Below, piece by piece: positions 33,367 through 45,300 of a DNA stretch of 64,000 bases (position 1 is its first letter; each line of letters starts with the position of its first letter). The DNA is taken from positions 109,703,652-109,767,651 of the forward strand of contig NC_067285.1 of assembly GCF_020740795.1 (NCBI RefSeq), written 5' to 3'. The notes beneath the pieces are model-generated. The model was not told where the DNA came from, made no database searches, and saw only the letters and a program-made list of their open reading frames with translations. The DNA is from Apus apus. Its lineage: Eukaryota > Chordata > Aves > Apodiformes > Apodidae. The translations under genes and the position numbers were made by a program.

Positions 33367-36300
33367 GTGAGCCCACCCCCGCCGTGGACACCCCGCGGAG
33401 TGTCCCCCCTCTGCGCGGAGACACCCCATTCCCCCCCCCCCCCCCTCCCCGTAATATACGGAGTGTCCCCGGGGTGCAGGGGCACCCCAAGGGCGTGGAG
33501 CGACCCCAGGGGTGCGAGGGCCCCCCAAATGCATGGAGCGACCCCGGGGTGCACGGAGTCCCCTCAGTGCACGGAGTGTCCCCGGGCTGCACGGAGCTGT
33601 CATGGGATGCAGAGACACCCCACACACACACCCCCGAGTGCACGGAGCCCCCCACGTGCATGGAGTGTCCCCGGGGTGCAGGGGCTCCCCAGTGCATGGA
33701 GCGACCCCGGGGTGCACGGAGCCCCCCACGTGCACAGAGTGTTCCCGGGGTGCACGGAGTCCCCCGGTGCACAGAGTGTTCCCGGGGTGCAGGGGCTCCC
33801 CAGTGCACAGAGTGTTCCCGGGGTGCAGGGGCTCCCCAGTGCATGGAGCGACCCCGGGGTGCACGGAGCCCCCCACGTGCACGGAGTGTTCCCGGGGTGC
33901 AGGGGCTCCCCAGTGCATGGAGCGGCCCCGGGGTGCACGGAGTGTCCCTGGGGTGCACGGAGCAGCCACGGGAGAGGGGACTCCTCGGCGCATGGAGTGG
34001 CCCCGGCGTGCACGGAGCCCCCCGGGTTGCAGGGAGTCCCCCCGCGCACGGAGTGTTCCCGGGGTGCAGGGGCGCCCCAAGTGCGTGGGGCGATCCCAGG
34101 GGTGCAGGGAGCCCCTCACTGCACAGAGTGGCTCTGGGTTGCACGGACGGGTTACGGGGTGCACAGACCCCTCGCTCCCCGCACAGCACGGACGGTCCCC
34201 GAGGGCAAAGAGGGACGCCGAGAGTGCACGGACGGTCCGGCTGAGCTTTGGACCGCGCTCCTTAAGCCTGGGCAGAAGGGAGAAAACTACTTTCCCCGCT
34301 GCCCTCTGCGCTCGCCCAGCACACACCTCCCAGGCAGCCGCTCCGTGCCTTGCCCGGCTCGGCACCGTGCATCCCCAGTTTGGGCTCACGTCTTGCACCT
34401 CTAAACTTTCACCATGCACCCTCCTGCGAGCTGGGCTGCGGTGGGAGTTCAGGCTAACCCCGTGTCCTGCTCCTTTCTCCAAGTTCAGGGTGTACCACTG
34501 CTGCACCCTGTCCGAGGACCCAAGGAGCAACAGCTCCTAACCAGGGGGTTGTTCCCTGTCCTCTGACGGGAAGGAAACGCGCCGAAGGGCTTTCATGAAC
34601 CCCTTGAAGGCCAAGCAGGACTGGAGCTGCTTGTGGGTAGTCGGAGGCTGATTGTGAATGCTTGGAAGATCAACGGTTAAAGTCACAGGGTCATTTATGG
34701 CAATGTTTGCTGTGCGAGTTCTTTTGCAACAGCAGTGATGAAACTGGCCAAGAGTCTCTGCCAGGGAGGTAGAAGTTTTCAGTTGGGGGCAAAAAATTCC
34801 CTTTTCCTCACTACTTCCCTCTTCTGGATTGGCACCTTGAGGCTTAGTTGCTGGTGGCTTCTCTGGTGTCCCATAAATGTTTCGCTTGTTTTGCAGCCTC
34901 TTCTTCCCCTGAGCAGTCTGTACCTGCCTGCAGAGAGCACAGCCACATGTTACCTGAGACCTGCCCCTCCAAAAGTTGTCTGTGGGGTGGGGGAGCTGGG
35001 GGAGAGGGACCAGCAGTTGCATAAAATGCCCCTTTCTTACCAAAAGCAAGCCCTGAAGTTGCATGATGGGGGGTTGCAGGAGGAAGAACTTGTGTTGCAA
35101 GGCGTGGGGCTGAGGCACAACCATTGTTATCAGGAATGGGGTGTGCCTTGGGTTTGGGCTAAACTGGCACTCTTCGTTTTGGACTTTTCCTAGTGAAATA
35201 GCTGGTCTTTGTGCTGCTTCATGGTCAAGCAAACTTAGCATGATGTTTCTGGCCACGTCCCAGCTGATTAAAGTTCAGTGCCTGGCTAGTGATGCTGATT
35301 AAGTAAAAATAGGCAGTGGACGTGGTGATACTGCAATGCTTGCCATGGAAGTTGGCTTGAAGCAGAGGTGGAGAAGCAGGTTACAGTCACCACGAAGGAG
35401 TGAAGTGGTTTCAACTGTCAGAAAACTTGTCTCCCCTTCCGTTTGCACTGTCAGGGCACAGCTGCTGTTTGTAACAGATAGTTTTGTGTTTGGTAGTTAG
35501 AGCTATCGCTGGTAACAGAGGGAGCAACGTAATCTCTGAAGGCAAAGCTGTAGACTCCCTTCCATGCACAGCAGGGACATGTGAGAGATGCCACTGACTT
35601 CAGGGTCCGGTTATGCTGGACAAGTATCTCCTGCTTAACTGTGCTGTAAATCTGTGGCACTTGGGGCTTGGTACTGATACTAGATCAGGCTCCTTGCTTG
35701 GCATCCTCATTCACACCCATCCCTATCTGTGCCTGCACAGCTCCTCGCTCTGCCTGCAGCAGATAGAAAACCTGTGGGTGGGGGAGATTAAGACAGAAGA
35801 ACCTTTTATCTCTTAATTTTTTTTTAATTAAAGCCAGATTGCTGTATTTACCTGCAACACTTGTCCCCAGGCAGTCACAGAAAGCAGAGTCCCTCAGTAC
35901 TTGAGTGGACACCAAGATGACCAACCTCAGAAACCATGGGCTGTCCTACTGTGATGGCTTGGAGGAATGGGGCTGGCATGGGGCTTTAGAGCCATAAGCT
36001 GCTTGGGGAAAGCTGGCTTTGTGTTTATACAACTCCTCTGAAGGCAGGCCCTGCCTGTGTCTCTGAAATGAAAAGACAGGCAAGAGCTGTAGGGTCTGCT
36101 GCCCCAGAGGGCTGAGCATTAATAAGAGGAAACTTCGAGCTTTGCACTATATCGATCTCCTGCTCTTTGCCCCTGTAAATCCTACTCTTGGAAATTTCTG
36201 TTGGACCGGCCTGCCCATGTGGTGCTGCTGAGAGCCACTCGATGTGGATGGCCTTGTTGGCATCTCCAGTGTTGGGCAGTGTTCCTCAGCCCCTGGGTTA

Positions 36301-39300
36301 GCAGGGACAATGCTCTGGCTGCTGCTGACCCCAATCATGGAGTCTGTTTTTGTGTGTCTGCAGCTGTGCCGTGGCTCAGTGCCTTGCTTTTATTTGCTGA
36401 GGTTTTTCTAAACAACCTACAATGTCCTTTTTTTTTTTTTTTTTTTTTTTTTGCATAGGGTGCTGTACCTCAGTGCTGTGAGCTGGGCCTGCCCCTTTGC
36501 ATGCTGACCATGTTCTCTGCTTCTTGCCAACACTCACCCTGCCCCTTTTTTTAAAAGTGGATGGTTTTTGGCTGGTTTTGCCCCTGGTCTGGCTGGGATT
36601 GGAGCTGAGGAGGGAGAGTTGGGAACTTTGATAAGGCAAGGGTTGGGACAGCACCAGTTTTGACTGACTTAAACTGTTTTTCTGGGAAACCCACTTAGGC
36701 CAAGGTCTTGCCATCACCTGAGGGAGGGTGTTTCACCCGTCTTCACTGGTGGCCTTTAAGTTTATAGCCATTGATGAACTGGGATCCTTGTGAGCTCTTC
36801 CTATTTCATTAGAGTGGTCGATGCTGAGGCTTTCCCCATCCCTTTAGGGCATCCAGCTGCTCCAAGAAGCTGTCCCACCCTCTAGAAATGAGGGCAAAGA
36901 GAAGAAGCAGCCTCTTCCCAGGTGGAAACAAGTCTCTTGGAAACACTGGTACTGCCCATGACCTGCTGACCTCCATGCAGCTTTGCTTGCTCCTTCCTTG
37001 GCTGGCCATGCTTGGCTCTGCCTGCCAGGCAGGTGACACTGAGAGACCTCAGGAGCTGTTTGGTTTCTGCTGGCAACCTTGCAGGCCTGCAGCTGCCATC
37101 TGTTGCTTTCCTCATCTTTTACAGTCACGGTGATTAGCGAGGGCTGGGGTACAAGCAGCCCTGGTTGTGTGCTGGGTTTTGGAGAGCTTTTGGGGTTTTT
37201 TAAGCATTTAACCTGCAGAAGCAAGGGAAGTCATTAATTCTAGTGGAGCGTGACCTGCCTTGAGCTCCACCTTTCCAGGCAAGCTTGCGTGACAGTAAGG
37301 TTTCAGCTGGTTGAAATGTAGGTGTGGCTTTTTCCACAGCTGCTGAACTCTGGATTTGCTGCACATGGAGAGATCTGTCTAATGTCCAAGAGATAATGCA
37401 CAACAGCTCTGTGCCTGCATCTCTGGCTGGCTTGAAGTCTTCCTCATCTGAGGTCTCTGTAGTGATATTTGGCCTCCTTAAGTCCAGTTAAACTTTGGAT
37501 CCCATCCAAAGAAAGGGAAGTACATTGAAAATGGGAAGTGCAAGAGGCTGCAAGTAGCTCTCAGGGGGTGGGAGACTGAGGTGATAATAAACTGGGATTT
37601 ACATCGCAGAGCATCCTCTTGAGAGGTAACAAAGTTGCACCCATCCACCCTCAGCCTGCAGCACCTTTTAGAAGCTTATTTGTATTACTGGTGTAACAGT
37701 AGTGATCCTTCTTCAACTAGAGCATAAGCAGAGAAAGGCCAGGGCTGAGCTGTGGTTAAAATGTGATCTCCTTCAACATATGCTGCCATGCTCACCCATC
37801 TTTCAAAAGTGTTGCTGGACTCTCATATAGGCAGTTAAATACTCTGTTTTGGGGAGCAGCTCTTACTATAGGAACAGCTGCTGTGCTCTTTGCTTTGGCT
37901 GCCGGTGCATCTGAACTGTTTACTAACAATACCGTTGGCAGCAAACCCATGCTTTCATTGTGTGGCTTCCTCGGGAGATGTTATCTTGAGGTTGTTTCAG
38001 CTTCTTCCTTTGTGGTATTGTCTGAAGCTCCCAGCTTGCCGCTAGGAGAGGGTGCATGGAGTGCCAGCAACCAGTAGTGAGTGTGCGTTGAACACCCTGG
38101 GAGTCAGACTGTGGTGATATTCAGCAAGCACAGTCCTTTAAGGAGAGGGCAAGTTGCTTAAAATCCCTTAGGTCAGACAGTGGTTGTGCCCTCTCTGGCA
38201 CAGTGTCTTCCCGTCCTTGCCTGCAGCGTGCTACGACACTGCATGTCGGCGTGCGTCTCTGGGCAAGGATCCTCTTGCATGTGTTTGTAATGTCAAGTCT
38301 GCTGGGAAGAGCAGAAGAGCTCTTGTCCTGAGCCCCCAGTAACAGCTCTGCTCTGTCTCTCTTTGATTTGCAGAACAATCAAGTTCTTGGGATCGGAAGT
38401 GGTTCTACGATTGTCCATGCGGTGCATCGATTAGGTAGGATGCTCCCCTTCGTGTCCCCACCACTGCAGAAAGTCCCCTTTTCCAGCTGTCCCAACTACT
38501 TGGAGAAATAGGCTAAATCTTCTGGATCCTGACTTAGAGGTGATGGGTCAGGTCTGTTCACAGACTGCTGTGTCCTTCTTGAAGTTGAAGGTTAAAAACG
38601 GGTCTTATGTTTCAAATGTATTGCATAGATAGTCCCGAGGAGGTGGTGATTTGCCACCTGTTCTTCCCAGACAGCCAGCAAAACATTTTACTGGCACCCA
38701 CCACAAACTGGAGCTGAACACATCAATTTCTTTCCAGCTCTGCTCAGTCCTGACTTGCTTTGTGGCTTTGGGCCATGCAGCTGCTTTCCTTCCTTTAACC
38801 CATTTGTATGCAGCTGAGCTGCTTCCTCACACCCACATTATTCACATTGAGGGTCCTGCTGAGATGCAATGAGATGTAATACAAGTGAGGAATAAATTCC
38901 TGCTGCTTTTTTGGTTTGGTTTTGTTTTTTTAATATACCCTACAGCTAGGTTTATCTGCTTGCCCCAGGTACAAGTTTGCACAAGGTGTGATTCAGGAAA
39001 TTTCAGCAAAATATTCAAGTGAGGCAAATGCAATTTTGTAAAGTAAACCTGAGGGTAATTACCCTCACACTTCATTACAGAGGGCTCAGAGGTTTAGTGT
39101 CCTTTGAAGGGCACTCTCAGCCCTAGGGCAGATCTGCCCGTGGAGGTGCTGTACCTCATCCTGCTTGACTCTCCTTGGATGCAAAACAGAGCAACTGTGG
39201 GTGCTGTGATGGTTTGGGAGTGCAGGATCAGCCCTGTCATTTGGTGGGGGGTTCGTGCTCAAATGTCCCACAGCCTACTTCGGGTGAGCAAGGCTGAGGT

Positions 39301-42300
39301 CTGAGCACAGCAAGGACTTTGCTTCCTGGAGATACAGCAGAGGTGGTGCTTTGCCTGCTCCTTGGCACCCACCTCACCCCACGCTGCGTGTGTAATACAC
39401 TTATTTATCTGGAAGCTGGTTTGGGAGCTGTGGTTCAGCTTTCAGGGTTTGGCTCAGTAGTACAACCACTCCCAACTCTAACGCAGAATCAGTCTCTAAA
39501 TAAACGGATATAATATTTAAAGTGCATTGCCTGTCCCAGGCTGCAAAGTCTGACTTTTGATGTCCACTGAATGCATTAGTACTGGGGTGTGGGCTGGAAC
39601 AAACATACAGCCCCATGTATTGCATCTTCAGGCAATTAGCAACAAGACAGGAGGGCCTGGCCTGAAGCTGCTCCAGGGGAGGTTTAGGTTGGATATTAGG
39701 AAGCACTTCCTCACAGAGAGGGTGATCAGACATTGGAATGGACTTCCCAGGGAAGTGGTGGAGGCACTGTCCCTGGATATGTTCAAGGAAAGGCTGGATG
39801 TGGCACTTAGTGCCATGGTCTGGCTGATCTGGTGGTGTGAGGTCATGGGCTGGACTTGATGATCTTAAAGGTCTTTTCCAGCCTTGGTGGTTCTGTGATT
39901 CTGTGATTCAGTCCTTCCAGCAGCAGTGTTACCTTGAAGCATGTAGGCCACGTGCTGCTGTGGTGGAAGAGCTTTTGCTGAGTCTTGGGCTGTTGGCTTA
40001 TGCCTAACTATTGTAATTGCTAAAATAACATTTTGTCCATAATGATATCTTAGTAATAGAATTTAGTCATTTGAGGTTAACCCAGGGAGGAACTATTTCC
40101 TTCCATTTAATGTAATACTGTATTTTATTAGTCCTTTCCCTGCCATATATTTTAATGTTCTATAATAAATGAATGTGATGCCCCCAAGGCAACAAGCCAG
40201 AAAACCTTTCAGACAGCTGCTGGAGCTGTCTGTTTACAAGGAGCACAGACAACCTGTCTAATGGAGTGAGAGAGAGAGGAGTGGGGCTCATTTCCCAGGT
40301 GACAATTTGCTGACGAGGCTCCTCTGCTGCTGGAAACTCAAAGGTTAATGGCTCATGATGTCTTGGGCTGAGCCAGGGTGGGTGTTCAAACATTCCTGAC
40401 TATAGAAACTGAGCCTTAGCCTATGCAGGGTGTCACCTGTTTGCATTTTGAGCATGACTGAATTATTTGCAAGCCAAGCAAGTAATTGCAGTGATTCAGA
40501 GGGGTTGTTCTGAACTGAGATTTCTTAAAATGAAAGCTGGTGTGGTTTTATTTCCTTCTGCAACAAACAGACTGAGGCTTCTACTTTTTTACCTACAGCT
40601 GAGCGGGTTAAACAGGAGAACCTGACAATTGTCTGCATCCCTACATCTTTTCAGGTAAGTGCTTTCTTCCTTTGCTTTCTGTTAGTCCAAACACTCACAC
40701 AGGGAATCTTCCCTTTGGCTGTGGGAGGCAACCACACTGCTCTCTGGACTGGCTCTCTGTGGTGTGAGTTAACCAAAGGCATGAGTGAAAGCAGGCATGA
40801 TGCAGCCTGTGGATGGACCTCATGGAGCCAGCTGTGTTACCCTGACCCAAGCTGCAGGGATGCTGTGGTGCTGGGAGGTGTGTTTTGAACCAGTGTGGTC
40901 ATACTGGTTATGTCAGCATTGGTGTGTGGTTTGCCCTGGATCCTGCTTGCAGAAAAATGATGTTCAGTGGTGAACCAGAGCCATAATGCAAAACTCACTG
41001 GAGATACTTAGTCTCTTTTCATTCAAGCTCTGAAAGCTGCAAAAAGCACACTGCAAGCAGTAATAGCAAGCTCATGGTGTTGTCAGGAGAAACTTGAAAT
41101 GCATCAACTGGCTTTTACAAGAAATTGCAGAAGAGAAATCAGCTTAAATCTTCCTTTGCTATGCAGCTTTTGCAGCATTTGTAGCAAGCTAGCTCTTGAG
41201 GAGTTTGCTGGGAGAGAGGAAACATGTCTTGGTGGTGAAATGGAGAGCTGCTGGAGAAGCTTCTGAGCTGCTTCTGTGCCTTCAGGCAACTGGCTGAGGT
41301 CTCTCTGCCTCTATTGCTTGAGGTGGGAACATGCTGCAGAGGAGCAGCTGTCACCTTATCTCCTTTGGGCAGGGAGAGGTGACGTTCCCAGTCTGCAGAG
41401 ACAGGGACAACGTGGTTTTTTTAAGGCTGGATGGCAATGCTCTCGTCTGGGAATTGGGTATGTGTCCTTCTCACAGTCCCAGTGTGGACCTTGGGATTGT
41501 ACTTTTGTCACAACTTTTCTACCATGAGGACAAGCAAGTTGTGAGGCAGCCTGCCCAGCGGGACTTTGTGGAGTCTGTCATTTGAGGTTTTCAAGACTTG
41601 AGTAGGTAAAGTCCTGAGCAACCTGGTAGCTGACCCTGCTCTGAGCTGGAGGTTGGATAGTAGACCAACCTGAATTATCCTGAAATCTTATAAAAGCAGA
41701 ACATCCTCTTACCTTGTTAAGTGTGAGTGTGGGCTCTCTCTTTTCCCAGCTGTTGAAAGCAACCACTGGCCAACTGGGGTATAATACAAACTCCTGCAAA
41801 GGGCAAGAAGTAAAAACCAGATTACTTTTCTTTTTTAACCTCTATCAGTACTTCTGTAGAAGACTATGTATGTAGACTGTGGTGAGTCTGTCCAAAATGA
41901 TTCCCATCCTGAGATACCATTTGAACCTAGGAAAAATCTTAAGTTCAGTCATTAGGCCTTACAAAAAATAGTGATAAAACTCATGGTGGACATCAACTGG
42001 AGCCTGTCCTGCCTTGAAATGTTGAGATGGTTCATGTAATGCTACAGAGTTTCTTACCAGTAAAACAAAAAGGTTGTTGTTAAAGGGAAGAGATAGATTA
42101 TACACCTGGACAAACCAAAATCCCCCAGATAAGGGGCAGTCTCTTAGACCCCAACCAGTTCTGAGTGAAACACTCCCAGGTCAGCAAAACAGCATCTCAT
42201 TTTTGCTACGTACAGGTGTAAATGGCTGCCTGAGGTCACTGACAAGGAAGAAATGGTTTCAGTGAGCTTTTTTTTCCTCCTCCCTTCCCTGTTGTCAGGT

Positions 42301-45300
42301 TGGGTTATTCCATCACCATCAGTAAAGCTAGAGCCAGGGTAAGTATTTGTCCCTCGGCTTCTGTGTCGTTTCCTTTCACCCGGCTGCGTGCCGAGAGCAC
42401 CGAGACCGATCTTGGCAAGTGCTGCGCCATTGGCAACGCTTCTCCCTCAGTCGGGGGAGCTCTGCTTTTGATTCCTGCTGGTCTGCTCCCATTGCCTTGC
42501 AAGCAGGGAGCCTGGAGAGAGCCACCTCCTTTCCACACTGCTGACTCTTAAGCCTGTTCAGGATCTGGCCTGCATGTGCAGCACAGTGGTTTTTTCAGTG
42601 CTTTTGATTCCCAGGGCCCTGAAATCTCTTTACGTGGACTCCATGTAATGAATGTAAACCCACTGATTTTTACTCATTTTTTTAATTTATTGAGTCCTTA
42701 GGGCAGTCCTAGTGCACAGATCAAGAGCCTGCAGCCCCTGGGTGTTAAAACTGCATGCTCTGAAATGCCACAACAAATTACTCAAATAATATCTCCTTGC
42801 CAGGAGTACCCCCTGCTAAGTACTCTTAATGTTTCTGAGTTGCAAATACATGTGACTGATGCACTTTGTTAGTGGGTAAAATTCAAGGGAATCAGTCGTT
42901 CCAGGCTATTGCACTGGGGATTCTTGGAATAGCTACAGCATTGGTAGGAAGTTCAGACTCAAGGAGAGTCCGTGCAAAGGGGGCTCTCACTCAGGTGATG
43001 ATTTCTAACACAGAAAATTCAACCAATTCAAGGTCCACCAAGCTTGAACTTGCGTTAAAACGGGCAGACCGAATCACAGAATCCTAGGGGTTGGAAGGGA
43101 CCTGGAAAGATCATCTAGTCCAACGTCCCTGCCAGAGCAGGATCACCCAGAGCACATCACACAGGAACGTGTCCAGGAGGGTTTGAATGCCTCCAGAGAA
43201 GGAGACTCACAACCTCTCTGGGCAGCCTGTTCCAGGGCTCTGTCACTCTCACGGGAAATAAGTTTTGTTCTGATGTTTATGTAGAACCTCCTATACTCCA
43301 GTTTTCACCCATTGCCCCTTGTCCTATCACTGGACATCACTGAACAAAGCCTGGCTCTGTCCTCCTGACACTCACTCTTAACATATTTGTAAACACAGAT
43401 GAGGTCGCCCCTCAGTCTCCTCTTCTCCAAGCTAAAGAGACCCAGCTCCCTCAGCCTTTCCTCATCAGGGAGATGTTCCACTCCATCATCAAAGGGAGGG
43501 GAACTCTGGGTGCTCTGTGTTGTATTGCCACTAGAGGGAAATACTCGGCCACTTCAGTAAAAGTAGATCAGAGCCACCAAACAGCTGTTTCAGCTTCCTG
43601 CACTTTTCCCATGAATTGTGCCTTTCTTTTTAGCTTTTTAAAAATTTTCAGTATGAAAAATATCTTCATTGTTAGTCCTGCCTTGCTCCAGTGTAAATAC
43701 TTGATTTTCTTTCTCCCATTTTTCAGATGAAGGACATCAGAGGGGCTGGATGGGTGTGAGGGAGAATGATGTCCAAGCTGAAGCAACACAGGACTCCAAA
43801 ATCCTAGATCTGCTCTAATCCTTAGATATAAGTCATTCCCACCGAGCTGATGGGGCCTACTGCTATTAGTATGGAGAGACCTGCACCCAGGAGTCCTGTT
43901 GCAGCACTTTAGTTGAAATCTACAGCAGGGCTTCCTCTTGTTTAACACAGTCTGATCTGGAAGCATCATTCTCTCCTTGCCGTGTGTTTCTGCGGATGAC
44001 TGCAGCTTCTCCACCAGCTCAGGTGGAGCAGTGGAGCTTTCCCAGGGAAGCTCCATCCTTGCCACAGCCAGGGGAATGACACCAGGAGTCCGTTTTCCTT
44101 TCCTGCTGCCTGTAAATGGTGTTTGCTGTCTCCTTGCTGCGCAGGCCCGCCAGCTGATCCTGCAGAACGGCTTAACGCTAAGTGACTTGGACCGACATCC
44201 AGAGGTAGGTGGGTCTGTGGGGGTGAGACCTCACCCGACCTTCCTCTTAACGTTTTTAAGCCTTAGTCTTGTCCTAGTGCTTCTCCCTTTAGATGGCAAA
44301 TAGGCTTCCAAGTTGTGTTTCCTCCAGGTGTTTGGCACCTCTGCCAGGTTGAGGCTTGCTGGCCTGAGATGGGGATTTGGCTTTGCTGAAGTGTTGTGAC
44401 CAAGATTTTCCCCAGGAAACCCCAACCTTTAGCTGACAGCCATAGGGGCTGCAATGATGTGCCTTGAAGGCCAGCAGTTGTTCTTTTTTTCTCCTCATGT
44501 GTCTGTGGTTTAGCTAGGGCTGGTATCCTTGGGTGGCTGATCAGATGCTTGTCTCTGGTCAGGCTGGCATCTGCAGTCCCAGCTGTAGTGACATTTCTGG
44601 CTTCTGCTTAGGAACTGACACCCTCCTGCGCTGTGTCAAGAGCAGCTCCTTGATGCTACACAGGAGGGTTTTCCACACCAAGTTTCTCCTCTTCCTACAG
44701 CTTGATGTAGCCATCGATGGAGCGGATGAAGTGGACTCTGACCTCAACCTTATCAAAGGTGGCGGGTGAGCCTTGCTGTCCATCTGCGTGCAGCTCAGGT
44801 GGCTTCTGAGCATCCTTTTCTGGCTGCAGATGTCTCTGGGGTGGGCTGGAGAGGTTGGTGGGATCTTGGGCAGGGCTGTGTGTGCATCTGCAGTAAAAGA
44901 TGGCTCCTGACCAAGAGTGTGAGGGATGAGGAGAATAAACTGATGGAGCCGGGGAAAGAGACATGACATGGGACCCTGACAACATCAAGAACATAGTGGA
45001 GAGGACTGGACTTCAGGACCATCAGGCACACTGAGTTTGCTGATTTTGATGTTACTTTTTTTCACCCCTTGCAGGGGTTGCTTGACGCAGGAGAAGATCG
45101 TTGCAGGATATGCAAAATGCTTCATCGTTATTGCTGATTACAGGTAAAAATACTACTATTCATTATACATCTCTGTCCCATGGGAGGTTTCAGGTAATCC
45201 TGTAGGACTCCATTAGTGTCCTCCCAGTGGGTCAGGAGAGCAGGAATAGGTGGAACAGCCTGAATGCCAGTGCTTCAGCAATTCAATGTAGTGTTTTTTC

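Larger units (their letters stand above)
33367..38373 (+). other. RPIA intron 1 (about 5 kb)
   Basis: Starts GC-rich with the minisatellite at 33456-34172. It then contains an unexplained antisense ORF at 34537-35256 and a 25-T run at 36428-36452. No other gene is seen. It has no clear CR1 copy. Confidence 0.9.

Noticed and set aside
32725-34540. Very long ORFs on both strands (559, 545, 379, 342 and 286 codons)
   Set aside because: They are products of the stop-free GC-rich minisatellite and CpG island. Only 33148-33366 in one frame is real RPIA exon 1; the rest is intron or leader.
36428-36452. Poly(T) run as the tail of a minus-strand processed pseudogene
   Set aside because: The adjacent sequence shows no gene-like ORF or target-site duplication that I can see.
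42866-43087. Plus-strand ORF with a hydrophobic start, considered as a retroviral remnant
   Set aside because: No LTR, primer-binding site or recognisable gag/pol/env motif nearby, and its end runs into the CR1 at 43071.
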